Shown piece by piece: positions 33,071 to 46,400 of a stretch of 64,000 nt of DNA (position 1 is the stretch's first letter; every line of letters begins with the position of its first letter). Source of the stretch: Manis javanica (Eukaryota; Chordata; Mammalia; Pholidota; Manidae); NCBI RefSeq assembly GCF_040802235.1, contig NC_133170.1, positions 43,099,501-43,163,500 of the forward strand, given 5' to 3'. The translations under genes and the position numbers were made by a program. The notes beneath the pieces were generated by a model that had not been told where the DNA came from, searched no databases, and was given only the letters and a program-made list of their open reading frames with translations.

Positions 33071-34980
33071 ATAAAAACTAGCAGAAAGAGAAATTGGGAA
33101 AAAAATCCATTTATAATTGCATCAAAAAGAAAAAAATACCTAGAAATAAACCTAACCAAGGAGGTGAAAGACCCATAGTCTGAAAACTACAAGACACTCA
33201 TAAGAGAAATTAAAGAAGACACCAATAAATGGAAATACATCCTGGGCTCATGGATAGGAAGAATTAATATTGTCAAAGTGGCCATCATCCTGCTTAAAGC
33301 AATCTACAGGTTCAATGCAATCCCTATCAAAATACCAACAGCACTCTTCAATGAACTAGAGTAAATAGTTCTAAAATTCATATGGAACCACAAAAGACCC
33401 CAAAGAGCCAAAACAATTCTGAGAAGGAAGAATAAACTGGGGGAATTACACTCCCCAACTTCAAGCTGTACTACAAAGCCACAGTAATCAAGACAATTTA
33501 GTACTGGTACATGAATAGACCTATAGATCAATGAAATAGAAAAGATTTCCCAGATATAAACCCACACATATATGGCCAATTAATATGTGATAAAGGAGTC
33601 ATGGATATACGATGGGGAAATGACAGCCTCTTCAACAACTGGTGTTGGCAAAACTGGACAGCTACATCCAAGAGAATGAAACTGGATCACTGTCTAACCC
33701 CATACACAAAAGTAAACTTGAAATGGATCAAAGACCTGAATGTAGATCATGAAACCATAAAACTCTTAGAAGAAAACATAGATAAAAAATCTCTTGAATA
33801 TAAACATGAGCAACCTTTTCCTGAACACATCTCTTCAGGCAAGGGAAACAAAAGCAAAAAAGAATACTGGGACTACATCAAACTAAAAAGCTTCTGTACA
33901 GCAAAGGACACCATCAGCAGAACAAAAAGGCATCCTAAAGTATAGTATAATATATTCATAGACAACATATCTGATAAGGGGTTAATATCCAAAATATATA
34001 AAGAACTTAAACGTCTTAACACCCAAAAAACACATAACCCAGTTAAAAATAGGCAGAAGATCTGAACACACACTTCTCCAAAGAAGAAATTCAGATGGCC
34101 AACAGACACATGAAAAGATGCCCCACATTGCTAATCGTCAGAGAAATTAAAATTAAAACCACAATGACATATCACCTCACACCAGTTTGGGTAGCCAACA
34201 TCCAGGAGACGAGGAACGAAAAATGCTGGCAAGGATGTGGAGAAAGAGGAACCCTCCTACACCCCCAGTGAGAATGTAAACTAGTTCAACCATTGTGGAA
34301 AGCAGTATGGAGGTTCCTCAAAAAACTCAAAATAGAAATACCATTTGACCCAGAAATCCCACTCCTAGGAATTTACCTGAAGAAAACAAGATCCCAGATT
34401 CAAAAAGACATATGCACCCTATGTTTATTGGAGCACTATTTACAATAGCCGAAATGGAAACCACCTAAGTGTCCATGAGTAGATGAATGGATAGAGAAGA
34501 TGTGGTACATATACACAATGAAATACTATTCATCCATAAGAAGAAAACAAATCCTACCATTTGCAACAACATGGATGGAGCTAGAGGGTATTATGCTCAG
34601 TGAAATAAGCCAGGTGGAGAAAGACAAGTACCAGATTATTTCACACATTTGTGGAGTATAACAAAGCAAAACTGAAGGAACAAAACAGCAGTACACTCAC
34701 AGAACCTAAGAAGGGACTAGCAGTTACCAAAAGGAAAGGGGGTGGGGAGGATGGGTGGAGATGGAGGAAGAAGGGGCTTAAGTGGCATTATGATTAGAAC
34801 ACTTAATATATGGGGGTCATGAGGAAGGCAGTATAGTGACTGTATAGCATCTTACTACACTAAGGGACAGTAACTGCAATGGAGTATGTGAGGGGAAATT
34901 GCTAATATGGGTGAATGTAGTAACCACAATGTTGCTCATGTGAAGCCTTCATAAAGTTGTATATCAATGATACCTTAATA
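33071..34980 (+). mobile_element. Younger L1, 5'-truncated, nested in older L1
   Basis: The copy starts within ORF2 (equivalent to about 20058 of the intact L1) and runs to a 3' UTR of the same type: 'GGAACAAAACAGCAGTACACTCACAGAACC', a G-rich tract, 'GGGACAGTAACTGCAATGGAG', and a short AATAAAAAA tail. It matches the 15113 copy closely but has several frame-breaking changes. The longest remaining open segment (33601-33945) covers the [12 protein letters not shown] to SFCTAKDT region of ORF2. TSD-like repeats flank it. Confidence 0.88.
33601..33945 (+). pseudogene. L1 ORF2 C-terminal-domain remnant
   Basis: A 114-codon frame inside the nested L1 encodes part of the ORF2 region between RT and zinc knuckle. 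It shows [31 protein letters not shown] and [10 protein letters not shown] words matching residues 930-1045 of the intact ORF2. It is closed on both sides by stops. Confidence 0.85.
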
Positions 34981-34986
34981 AAAAAG

Positions 34987-37510
34987 ATTCCCAAGACACT
35001 ACAAGCAAACCAAATTCAATAGCACATCAAAAGGATCATATAACATGATCAAGTGGGATTTGTATCTGGAATGCAAGGATGGGTCAACATACACAAATCC
35101 ATTAATGTGATAGACCACATTAATAGAATTAAAAACAAAAATCATATGACTATCTCAATAGATACAGAAAAAGCATTTGACAAAATTCAACATCCATTAA
35201 TAATAAAAACTCTCAACACAAAATGGGCATAGAAGGACCATATAGCAAATATAATAAATACCATGTATAACAACCCATAGCTATCATCATACTCTGTGGT
35301 AAAAGGTTGAAAGATTTTCCTCTAAGATGACAAATAAGACAAGAATGATCCCTCCTACTACTCCTAATAAATCTAGTAGTGAAAGTCCTAAGTGGAGCAA
35401 TCAGATAAGAAAAAGAAATATACAGCCATCCAAACTGGAAAGGCAGAAGTGAAATTGTCTGTTTGCAGATGACATGATGCTATATATAGACTATTCTAAA
35501 GACTCCACAAAAAAAACCTATACAAACAAATAAATGAATTCAGTAATGTTGAAGATATAAATATCAGCATACAAAAATCAGTTGCATTTCTATACACAAA
35601 GAACAAATTATCTCAAAAATAAATAAATAAATAATCTCATTTACAATAGCATCAAAACAATAAAATACTTAGGAATACTTAGGAAAACCAGGAGGTAAAA
35701 GATCAAAGAATTATATAACATTAATGAAATAAGTTGAAGAAGACAAAAACAAATGGAAATAACCCATGTTCATATATCATAAGAGTTAATGTTGTTATAA
35801 TGTCCATTTTCCAAAGCTATATATAGATTCAATGCAATCCTATCAAGATTTCAATGTATTTTTTCACAAAAATGTCTTTAAAAACCCTAGAATTTTCATG
35901 GAACCACAAATTATCCTGATTAGCCAAAGCAACCCTGAAGAAGAACAAAGCTGTAAGCATCACATATCCTGATTCTTACTCTACTAAAAGATACAGTAAT
36001 AAAATCATTATGGTATTGGAATAAAAAGAGATACATAGTCCAATGGAACAGAATCAAAAGCCCAGAAATAAGCCCATGCAAATGTTACCTAATATTTGAC
36101 AAGAGAGCCAAGAATATACAATGTAAAAAAGATAGTCTATTCAATAAATGGTGTTGGGAATACTGGATAAACCCATGGGAAGGAATGAACATTGAGCCCT
36201 ATCTTATAACAGTCACACACAAAAAAAAAATACCTCAAAATAGGTTAAAGACTTAAACATAAGACGTGAAGCTATTTTTTTAAAAAACTCCTAGGAGAAA
36301 ATACAGGAGAAAAAACTCGTTGACATCAGTCTTGGATATGATTTTTTGCATACGACACCACAGGCAAAGTAACTAAAGTGAAAATACAAAAGTGGGACTA
36401 AATAAAACTAAAAAGCATCAGCAGAGCAAAAGAAACAAGAAAATAAAAAGGCAACTTACAGAATGGGAGAAAATATTTGCAAAGCACATACCTGACAAGG
36501 CGTTAATAACCATATTATATAAGCAACTCAATTGAAAAATACAAATAATTTGCTTTAAAAATTGGCAAAGGACCTGAGCAGACATTATTCTAAATGGCAA
36601 ACAGGTACATGAAAAGGTGCTCAACATCATTAATCATCAGGAAAATGTAAATCAAAACCACAATGAGGTATCACCTCAGGCCTGTTAAAATGGTTATTAT
36701 CAAAAAGACAAGAGAGAACAAATGCTGGTGAGGATGTAAAGAAAAGCCAACATTGTGCACTGTGGGCAGAAATGTAAATTGGTGCAGCCACTATGGAAAA
36801 CAGCATGGAGGTTCCTCAAAAAATTAAAAATAAAACTGCCATATGATCCAGTAATTTCACTTTTGAGCGTATATCTGAAATAAATGAAACCATTATCTCA
36901 AAGAGATACCTGTACTCCCAAGAGCACTGCAGCATTATTTACAATAGCTAGGACATAGAAACAACCTAGGTTAGGTTTCCATCAATGGATGACTAGATAA
37001 AGATGTGCTATATGCACACAGTGGAATATTACTCAGCCATAAAAAAGAAGGAAATCTTGCCATTTGAAAAAATGTGAATGAAACTTGAGGGAATTATGCT
37101 AAGTGAAATATGTCAGACAGAGAAAGACAAATACTGTATGATCTAATTTATGTAGAATATAAAAATCCAAACTCATAGAAACAGAAAAGTATTTTCCAAG
37201 GGGGAGAGTAGAAATGAGTTAAGGTGGTCAAGGGTACAAATTTCCAGTTATGAGATGAGTATGTTCTGGGAATATAATGTACAGCATGATGACTATAGTT
37301 AACAATATTATATTGTACACTTGAAAGTGCTAAGAAAGTAAATCTTAAGAGTTCTTACCACATACACACAAAAAATGTAAATATGTGAGGTGATGGCTAT
37401 ATTAAACTTGTAATCAATTCATAATATATACATATTTCAAATCATTATGTTGTGCATCTTAAATTTACACAATATTATATATCAGCTGTATCTCAGTGAA
37501 AATGGGGCAT
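34987..37510 (+). mobile_element. Older L1, 3' part of split copy, with 3' UTR
   Basis: ORF2 sequence resumes exactly where the upstream piece stopped, with 'AGCACATCAAAAGGATCATATAACATGATCAAGTGGGATTTG' and on through the FADD region near 35460. It continues through the zinc-knuckle region near 36720 and ends in an old 3' UTR finishing 'ATATATCAGCTGTATCTCAGTGAAAA'. Frames are badly decayed. A short AAAT run lies near 35615-35632. Confidence 0.88.
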
Positions 37511-39379
37511 GTGGGAGGAATTAAAGAATCTGAGAAGCCCAGTTTAACTCGTGTCGTTTGTATTATGTGCAATGTCATCTTATAATGTAAAATGAAGAGT
37601 AATAGCACAGAATGGGGAAACTCCCTAATTATAGCTGTATTTGCTCATATACATCATTTGTAATTCATAAGCTGAGGTGCATGAAGATGACATAGATGCT
37701 ATTAGTGCCCATTTGAAAATCACTGCATTTTATTACCCAAAGCATGAATTCTGTATTTGGGATTGATGGCTGTCATTTTCAGAGTAAAGTGAGCATTGCT
37801 TTTTCATGGAATTTAGATTACTTTGTCCACAACCCACCTTCATAATTTATTATCTTTTCATCCTTTGTACACTAAGGTTTCTGTCATTGAGCACTGAATT
37901 TGAATGCATGGTTTTCCCCCTGATGAATTGCATTCATGTATCTATTCATTTATTCATGACTCAAATCATCTCTGTATCCATCCAATCATTCATTAAATGC
38001 TTGCCATATGCTTGTCTCTGGGGATTGAAAGAATAATACAGAGACCCACTAAAGATTAATTTTGTTTTTAAGAAAGGGAGAACCAGTCTTTTTTTTCAAT
38101 AACTTAAATAAAAGAATGAAAGAAAAAATATGCCCAAATAATAATAATGGTTGTTTCAAGTACTATTTATATTAAACTTTTCTGTTCTACCCACATTCTC
38201 TACCAAAACATGCTTACTTTTATAATCAGTAAAATGCAATGAATTAAAAATTTACTAGTTTAAAAAGAGGATATTAATTTTTTGGTCAAGTCATGTGATA
38301 TTACATAGTATGATGAGATGAAAGTCATATATATGGGTCAATATATCTCATAGTGCCCAGTGCTGTATAACTGGGTTGCTCAATGTTTCAACAAGTTTAC
38401 TGATCATATAGAAAATCACGTATGTTTAATCTTTCATGTTGACAACATATTTTTATTTTCTTTTTATAGTTCTTGATGACCACATGTCCAATATTTTTAC
38501 CTCTTCTATGAACACATGATTCCATATTCCCATATAGGAACCAATACTTATCAGATCATGTGATCTGATTTGGCGTTCAAAGAATATGAGCCCAGGGGTT
38601 TAGTTAAATAGCTTTCCCAGGAACATGATTGTAGATCCCAGGGTAGAGGTGGGAGATGGGAAAAAAAAGCAAATGAAGATGAATATGAGACTTCCACCAT
38701 ATTCTCTAGTCTTAATCTCAGATTCCACAGTGGATTAAATGCATCTTGAGTAAGACTATAGGGAGATACTCAAACATTCTCTATCCCAGAGACCAGTCAG
38801 GGAAAGTTACCAGTTACCAGGGTGATTAAGAACATGATGAACTGTGAGATCACTTCATTTATTTCTATACTTTCACAGACAAAACAAGTTGTCATTGGAG
38901 GAATCAGGTATTGTTTTGTAAACTGTCCTTTTTTTTTAACCATCATTATTTCACCTACTTTCTTTTTGCTGCATTTAGTTAATTCAATAAATGTATGGAT
39001 ACTTCCTTTCCCCACTCTTTCAGAGAAAAATAGAGGCTACTCTTAAATTAACATACTTATTGGGGTCTTCACTTTTCTAAGTTTGAAGCTATTCAAGAAT
39101 CCCTCTTCCTGCTGAAAGTGACATTGATCTTAATACCCTTTAACTTTCCACAGAACAATGTATCCACGTTGTCATTGCTGCCTAGAATACTACTCTTACT
39201 TTTTATTCATACACAATTTTTATTCTGCTTTATTTTTATACCTAACAGTTAATTAAAACTGCCAAAATTTTATATTTAATTTCTGTGCTCATTTATTTAT
39301 TTTCTAGTATCTCAATCCCTTCGGAGTTTAATTTTATTCCTGCCAAAGAAAATGAATATTTCTTTCAGTGAGAGACTGT
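37511..39379. other. No gene seen; possible L2-like fragment
   Basis: Unassigned AT-rich sequence. The segment at about 37930-38050 ('TATTCATTTATTCATGACTC', 'AATGCTTGCCATATGCTTGTCTCTGGGGATTG') looks like an old L2/MIR-type 3' end in reverse, at low confidence. Confidence 0.4.
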
Positions 39380-40020
39380 GGCTAAAAAACTCAGTCATTG
39401 TATACCTAAAATATCATTTTTACCTTCTCCTCCCTCTCTCATGATAATCTAGCTGGGTATAAAAGTGTTTGTCACCAGTTATTTTTCCCTCATTACTTTG
39501 AAGATATTCCATCATTGTTTCTGGCATTTCCTGTTAATGATATGATGTTGGCTGTCTCACTAATTGACTTTCTAGGTAGTCTATCCTTTCTGTGTAGTAG
39601 CCTTTTTCATTTTTGATGTTTTGCTGTTCCAATACCAAGTATCAGGTGTAAGGTTTTTTATCTGAGCCAGTATTCAGAGTGTGCTTCCATCCTGAGTATT
39701 CTGTCTTCAGTGCTGCCTCTAATATTTCAAATCTTATTTCTCCAACATTCTCTCCATTCTCTTCCTTCAGAAATCCTAGTAGGCATATATTGAAAGTTCT
39801 CCACTTATTTTCCATAGTCTTTCTCTGCTGTTTTCAAAGTGAATTACTCAAAACTCTTTTCCATTTCTCTAATTCTTTACCTGTGTGAAGTCTAAAGTTT
39901 ACTTCATTGGTTGAGGTTATTTTTTAAATGTATTGATTCCTTTTCTATCTATGTGCACTTCTTTCATATCACCTGTTTTCATAATTTCTTATCTTTTAAT
40001 TAAAGAACTACTTCATTGCT
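39380..40020 (-). mobile_element. L1/HAL1 ORF1-region fragment, antisense
   Basis: Segments such as 'TCTAGCTGGGTATAAAAGTG', 'GAAGATATTCCATCATTGTTTCTGGCATTTCCTG', 'TGTTGGCTGTCTC' and 'CCTAGTAGGCATATATTGAAAG' follow the pattern of old L1 or HAL1 ORF1 sequence read in reverse. No open frame of ORF1 type remains. HAL1 cannot be separated from L1 by eye. Confidence 0.55.
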
Positions 40021-42547
40021 AAAAATATACACATTTTAATGTTTTTGTCACATAGGACTATAATATTAATTTTACCTGGAGTAAGTAGATGTTCCCTATT
40101 TATTATTGTTGGCTGTGTTCCTCCATAACAAGATTAATGGAACATTCCAGAAAATAGGGACATATTTATTATGTGTTCTCCAACACACTCTACTGATAAA
40201 AGAATTTATTCATTCATTAACAAGTAAGTCAAAGATAAAAGCAAAAATCTAAGGTGACATTGGTGGTCCCTTCTGGATGGAATTACTTTCCCCCTAATTT
40301 ATCCTAATTTAAGTTGCATTTTCTTAAAGGAGCTTAGAGAAATTAGTCAATACAGCTCTAAACAATCGTTCCTAGTACTGACATCTGTGAAAACTATTAA
40401 ATCTAAGATTCATGCTACAGAAAGGATCATGCACTTGATCTAAATCATTCATTCTGCAAAATCATTGGATATTGATCATATCCTCATGCCTTTTTCTTTT
40501 TCCTGTAGTAAACACTGCATGATAATATTTTGCTATGCTCTCAGCTTTAAAGACAAACTCTAGGAGTGTAAATATCCATCTGAAGCCATCCTAGTGAAAC
40601 CATTTCCATAAGACATAAAGATCTCTCTACCAGGTGCAGCATAAATTCAGGGGAGGCTTTATGATTGCCAAATAGATTAAGAAATACTGATCAAAGAGTT
40701 CATCCCACAGGCTTCTCTATTCAACCCTCAGATCAGAGTAACATGCCATATCAGTTTCTTATTTTTTACAATGCTCATAATTATGAGTATTGCCATGCTG
40801 GGTTATTTTCTATAATGGTCATATCTGTAACACCACAATGTGTTCAACCACTGTTCAGCAAATAAAATACCTCTACAACTGTAGTATCAAAAGAAGTTAT
40901 ATATGTGGGTTGTAGTTCTTTCTTTAAAATCAGCTGAAAATATTAAACAAATGTTTTAAAAGATTCTGACTTCCCCCTGAAAAACATACTGTAGATTCAT
41001 AATTAATATGTTCATCTACATTTTTATCCTGTATTCAGGTAGATCAATCAATTGCTCATCACTCATTCCATATAAAATGAAACACAAATTCCTTTAATTC
41101 CAAAACTCCCAAGGCACAATACCATATTTGACACTTGTCAATTATATTAAGCATAAATATCCACATCACTGCTTGGATTAATTGTACTGTTCTCAGTCAA
41201 TCTGAAAGAGAATTTTTAAATTATCCATCCAACAAATCTTCTTAGCATTTACTATGCAGCAGACGTCATCTTGGCTCCACCTGGATGCCTCAGATCCCCT
41301 TTACAATTCCCATGCACTTCTTCTCCAACATCAGTGCGTTTGTGTCTAGTGACTGGCTCCTCCTGCCCTTCTCATAAAACTTCCCTGGATTATAGAAGTC
41401 ACTTTGACTGTTCTTCCCATAAGGAAAACAAGGAGTTTATGGCCCCAAGTATGCTCATTTCTAATGACTGACTAATGGAGTGCCAGCTCCTTTAACTTGA
41501 TTGGGAAAAACTTGCAGCACAAGATTCTGGGGCTAACAGTGAGATCAGAGCTCATATTATCCTCCTGTCAGGTGGCATGTCACCTGAAATTACATCTTTG
41601 CTCAGCTTCTTTCCCTCCCCTGACCTGTTTCTCCTGAGAACACTTTCCAAAGAATTCATCTGCACACAAATCCTCACCCTGGTATTTGCTTCTGGGGATC
41701 CCAACCTAAGACATCCCATGCATCACACTTGGGCCTGGATGCTAAGAACATCATTTGCTCACAGTGAGAAAATGAGACACAGAAACTGCCCCTTGGAGCT
41801 CATGGTATAATGAAGATGGGACATTGAATCGGCATTCATGTGGACTGTGAGAAACCCTCTCTCAGGAGACAGACAGTGCCCTGGGAGAGGGGACATGTAC
41901 TCTCTAGGGAGGCATTGTCAGAGATGGCTTACCAGACCAAGTGGCATTGAAACTGAGACCTAAAAGCTAGATGGGAGTTATCCATGCAAAGGGCAATGTG
42001 GAAAGTGCAGAAGGAACATCAAGTGCAAAGGGCCAGACAGGAGAGAGAACACAGCTGGATCACTTAGAGAAGAAATCTACACAGAGACTGTGTCTAACTA
42101 CCTTGTCCTGTGAAACTAAGAAAGAATTATGAGCAAGCCTTAACTGAATAAAACCTTCTGGAATGGTCAGTCTTGCATTCAACAAACACCTCTGTGTATT
42201 CTATTTCAGTACTTCATGTACTTTACAACAGAATAGAAAGGTACTGTGTTATCAAGTACTTATTGAGATCAACAAAACAAACCAAGACCTTTAAAAGTTC
42301 AAAATCACAATCACTTGGGGCTACAGTGATCCAGGTAGGGTTCAGTCATTCAGCTCAAGATAGGGTATTAGTAGGCAGAGAGAAGTGAAGACCACATTCC
42401 AGAGGTAAGTCTCAGAGAAGGGGATGGTCCGGTTATACTCAAAGGTGTAGAAGGACAGATCCCAAGGAAACTTCACCTCTCTGCAAGCATTTCCCTCACT
42501 CATCTAGGTAGCTAATCACCCTTTTCTCTATTTATATATCTACATAA

Positions 42548-42550
<3 letters not shown>
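40021..42550. other. No gene seen; unresolved old repeat
   Basis: Mostly unassigned. The part at about 41850-42050 ('GGAGACAGACAGTGCC', 'AAAGGGCAATGTGGAAAGTGCAGAAGGAACATCAAGTGCAAAGGGCC') resembles a widespread ancient mammalian repeat whose name I cannot fix. Confidence 0.4.

Positions 42551-42584
<34 letters not shown>
42551..42584. repeat. (AC)n microsatellite
   Basis: A nearly pure AC run following an AT-rich TATATA stretch; a potentially polymorphic dinucleotide repeat. Confidence 0.92.
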
Positions 42585-42586
<2 letters not shown>

Positions 42587-42842
42587 TCTACACATTTTTC
42601 TGCATCCCTTTTATTGACTCTGACTTCTTTAATAGACTATGAGCTCTTCACAAAGAAAGAGCTACTTATCTTTAACATGCCTAATGCTCATTAGCACAAG
42701 CACATGTTCAAAAATGTGTACTGGGTGGAATAATTAAAGGATGAATGAAACATCGTTTCTTTTAGCTTTTGTTCCTTTCAATATGTGCAGAATATCTAAT
42801 GTCTAAGATCTCTAACTCATTAGCTCCCCCTTTTCTAGACTA

Positions 42843-43132
42843 GAGCTGTCCAGTGAAAATATGTGAGCCATATATACAACTTTAAATTTTCTAGTAACCA
42901 CAGACAAAAATAAAATAAAAAAGAAATAGGAGAAATTAATATTTATTTTATTTTCTATTTCAAAATTGTAATTTCAACATATAAGCAACTTTTAATTATG
43001 ATATTTTACATGATTTCTTTCATACTAAGAAACCCAGTGTGTGTTTCACACATGCACATCTCAATTCAGATGAGTCATATTTCAAGTACTCAATAGCTAC
43101 ATGTGGCTAATCATTGCTGTATGATGCAATTC
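42843..43132. mobile_element. Palindromic DNA-transposon remnant (hAT-type MITE), copy 1
   Basis: The ends are complementary in pattern: 'AGAGCTGTCCAGTGAAAATATGTGAGCC' on the left, and 'TTTCAAGTACTCAATAGCTACATGTGGCTAATCA' on the right, around an AT-rich middle. The same family recurs at 47385. Transposase sequence is absent; the subfamily is not named. Confidence 0.5.
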
Positions 43133-43239
43133 TACATATTCATATTACCTCAAAATATGAAGTCAACATTTTTCCAATACAGGGTTTTTTCCAGTACAAA
43201 CCTTTCCTAATGAGGAAGAAAGTTTCAGGCACATTATTT

Positions 43240-43440
43240 AGATGAGGATTTCTCAATAGCCACACATCGATATTTTGGCTAGGTAATTCTTTGTTACGGA
43301 AGATTTTCTTGTCCATTGTAGAATATTCTTCAACTTCCTTGGCCTTTACTCATTAGATGCCAGTAGCAACCATCTCCCCTAGTTATAACATCAAACATTT
43401 CTATAGATTGCCAAAGGTCCCCTGGGGGGCACAATTACCC
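43240..43440 (-). mobile_element. MER5A hAT-Charlie element, antisense
   Basis: The order matches MER5A in reverse: 'ATTTCTCAATAGCCACACATCGATATTTTGGC', 'AGGTAATTCTTTGTTACGG', 'CCTTTACTCATTAGATGCCAGTAGCA', and 'AGATTGCCAAAGGTCCCCTGGGGGGCA'. It is a non-autonomous hAT-Charlie DNA transposon, nearly full length and old. Confidence 0.88.
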
Positions 43441-46400
43441 CAGAAGAAAACAAGTGAATTAGTGTCTGTTTTAACTCTCAGCACCAGGAGTTTGGGGACT
43501 CCAGCAATCTAAGAGATCTCACAAAGACTGATCTCCATGAGAATTTTCAAGCCACAGAGGAAACCCTCCACCCCAAGGGGCTTATTCTGGAATTTCTACT
43601 TGCTAAAGCTTTGTAGGTCTGCCAAGAGTATCCACACAGTCCCACCTTGGCCATTGCAGAAGACCGCTTTTGGTTTGACTGGCACTTGTTCAGGGAGTAC
43701 ATCAGAGAAAGTCTTTTCCTGTTTTTTTCTGTCACATTTCATATGACAGTCCCAGATTTCTTACTTGTAAGCAATAGGAATTCATTCTGGGTAAATAGAT
43801 AACGTCCTGGAAGATTACCATGAAGGTTATTCAGAAGATTACACAATCCACAGGAAAACTGAAAAACCAGACTCAGAAAAACAGTTAATAACTAACTGAA
43901 CTCCCTTTCAGCCCCATGCTTTATTACAAGAGCAGTCTGATTAGGATGCAGGTGTTGGGGACACTGGCCAGCACAGTTGCTGGACATTCTTGCTGCCCGT
44001 GGAAACCTGCCCCCAGTGCTGTTGTTATGAATATTTTCCAACTTTATTGTGACTTTCCATCAACTCCCACTGCAATCTCTAACAATTACTCCTTCACTTA
44101 CCAGCCTTTGCTTACAGGATGAAGAAAACCGTCGATGTGCTCATATAACCCTTTATCCATCCTCACACTACTCTTGATCCATTTTCACTGCTTCTATGAG
44201 CTTCTCTCTCTTGCAATCCAAGCTGCTCTAATCCCATTCTTCTCAAAAATCCTCACTGGATTATCCTGTGGTGGAGTGGGTGGAAATCAATCTAATCCTG
44301 GATGATTAGAAGATCTGAATCTTTGGCAGCTAACTGTAGCTGATCTTAGTAGGGAAGAATTCAAGTGGCTTCCGCAGAGCCACTGTCCTTTCTTCTTCAA
44401 CCCTCACCCTTTTCCTTTTCCTCTGAGCAATTCACCTCTAATGGCCCTGGGACTATCCCTGTCCCACAGCAACAGCTGTCTCTTTCTGGACCCTACTGGC
44501 CTGTGCCTACTTGCTAAATTGTTCCCTGCGGTTACCAAATAACAACAAACAAGGACAGTGACTAAGTGAATTTATTGTAATGACATTTCAAGATTCTGGT
44601 CCTGTGCTGACCATGTGCTAAACTCTGTGCCAAACACTGCAGAGAAAAAACCAGCCTTTGTATCTGTGGAGCATATAGTCTGGTAAGGGAGACAGACATT
44701 AACTAATAATCACAGAGGAATTTTTGAATCAAAACCAGAACAAACATGTGAAGGAGAGGTAAATACCATGTGAAAAATCCTGTATTTGGAAGACTGTTGC
44801 AAAGCTGCAAGAGGAAGTCAGCGCAGGTTTCTCTGAGGGAGTGCTGCCTGAGGGCTGAGCAGAAGTGAAGTAGTTGAAGAGGATAAGAAGCATGCAATGA
44901 AAGATAAATAGCAGTGGCAGGAAGAAGTATGGGGAAGTCAAGGGACTAAAAAGGCCGGTGGGGCAGAGGCAGAAAGCGCAAGGGAGACCATATGCATTTA
45001 CATCTCAAATCTCCAGCTTTGTTCCATCACATGTAAGCCAAGGCAGAGGTTTTGATTAACCAAAGAAAGAAGTCCTTTTGTCTGGTTATAAGAAAATCAC
45101 TGAGGCTGACTTGAGAGAGTGGCCAACAGAAAGACCTGGCTGAACATAGCCCCGATTTAAACAAGAAGTTCCGCAGCTGGTCCGCGGAATGCTTCCTCTT
45201 GTAATTGATGGAAAAGTTAAAAGACCTTGGTGGTGTACCCACCTCCGACATACAAACTTCCTTCCGCATTCAGTTGCTTTGACTAGCTGATAACACCTAC
45301 TCCACCAGGGAAAGGGGACTCTGGGACCTTCTAATTAATGTTGTCACTGCCAGCCATACATCTGAGTCCACCAAGTATAAATTTGATGCCAGAATGGTGG
45401 ATGTGGAATTGAAAATGAAGAAAATTTTGCTTCTAAAAATTCCTGTTTCTGAAACAGCCTGAGAAGAAACTGAGTGAACCTTTCACGTGGACACTCATCC
45501 CTAGTCCACGTGACCCAGTCCAGACTAACTTAAAGGAAGGAGGTTGTCCCGGGCAGGATGGCAGCTCTGTGTGTTCACAGTTGAGCATCTGAAAGCAAGG
45601 CCCAGCCAGCTTCCTTTCTTCATTCCCACCTCCGCGGCCCCAGCCCCACCGCCTTCCCTGGGCCTGGCAGGCGCCATGTGAGAGCCAGACGCATCTTCCT
45701 GAAAGCCGGTCTCACCCCTTCCCCTGACCCTGGAAGAGTGGACTCCGTGGAAACTAAAACAAGCAGATGTTTGCCTCTTAGATGCAGCAGGAAATTCCAT
45801 TTTGATCCCCCAGCTTGTTTTCTAAGATTCAAAAGAAGGGCGAGCAAGTAGAAGAAAGCTGCCACGGAGGCTCCTGCTGCCAAAGATCAATGACTTTTTA
45901 AGTGGCCTTCCCCTGATGCTTTTGAGAAAAGATTCTCATATTTGAAAGCTCCTGTCACTCCCTCTCCAACGTGGATCCACACCTGGAAAAGAGGAACAGC
46001 ATGAGAACACCAGATAAAGAAACAATTGGAAAATCAAGGTTGGTGTGTCGGACCTTTTGCTCCCTCAGTGGTGTGGCTGTAAAGCCCTGCTGGCGGGGAG
46101 CAGACAGTCACAGGCAGACAGAACTAGAAACAGTGGGCAGAGGAAGGAGAGAAAGAGAGAGAGATGGAAGCGATTCCAAAGGTGATGAAGAAGTGCCGTT
46201 AGGGAAGGAGTGAGGACAGACAGCAGGGGAAGGTGGGAAGGAAGACGGGGGGAGAACAGGGACAGCCGACAACAGCGAGAGACTGAGAGGAAAATACAAC
46301 GAAACAGCTGGATCTGGAAAGGAAAAAGACACCTGTAATGGGAATGTAAGAGAAAGAATATTCCTTTGACAAGAATCTATCAAGCAGATCCGATGTGAGA

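Noticed and set aside
45525..45883. Possible first exon or CpG island in the GC-richer block
   Set aside because: CpG density is modest, no splice donor or coding conservation could be argued, and frames overlap on the minus strand only.
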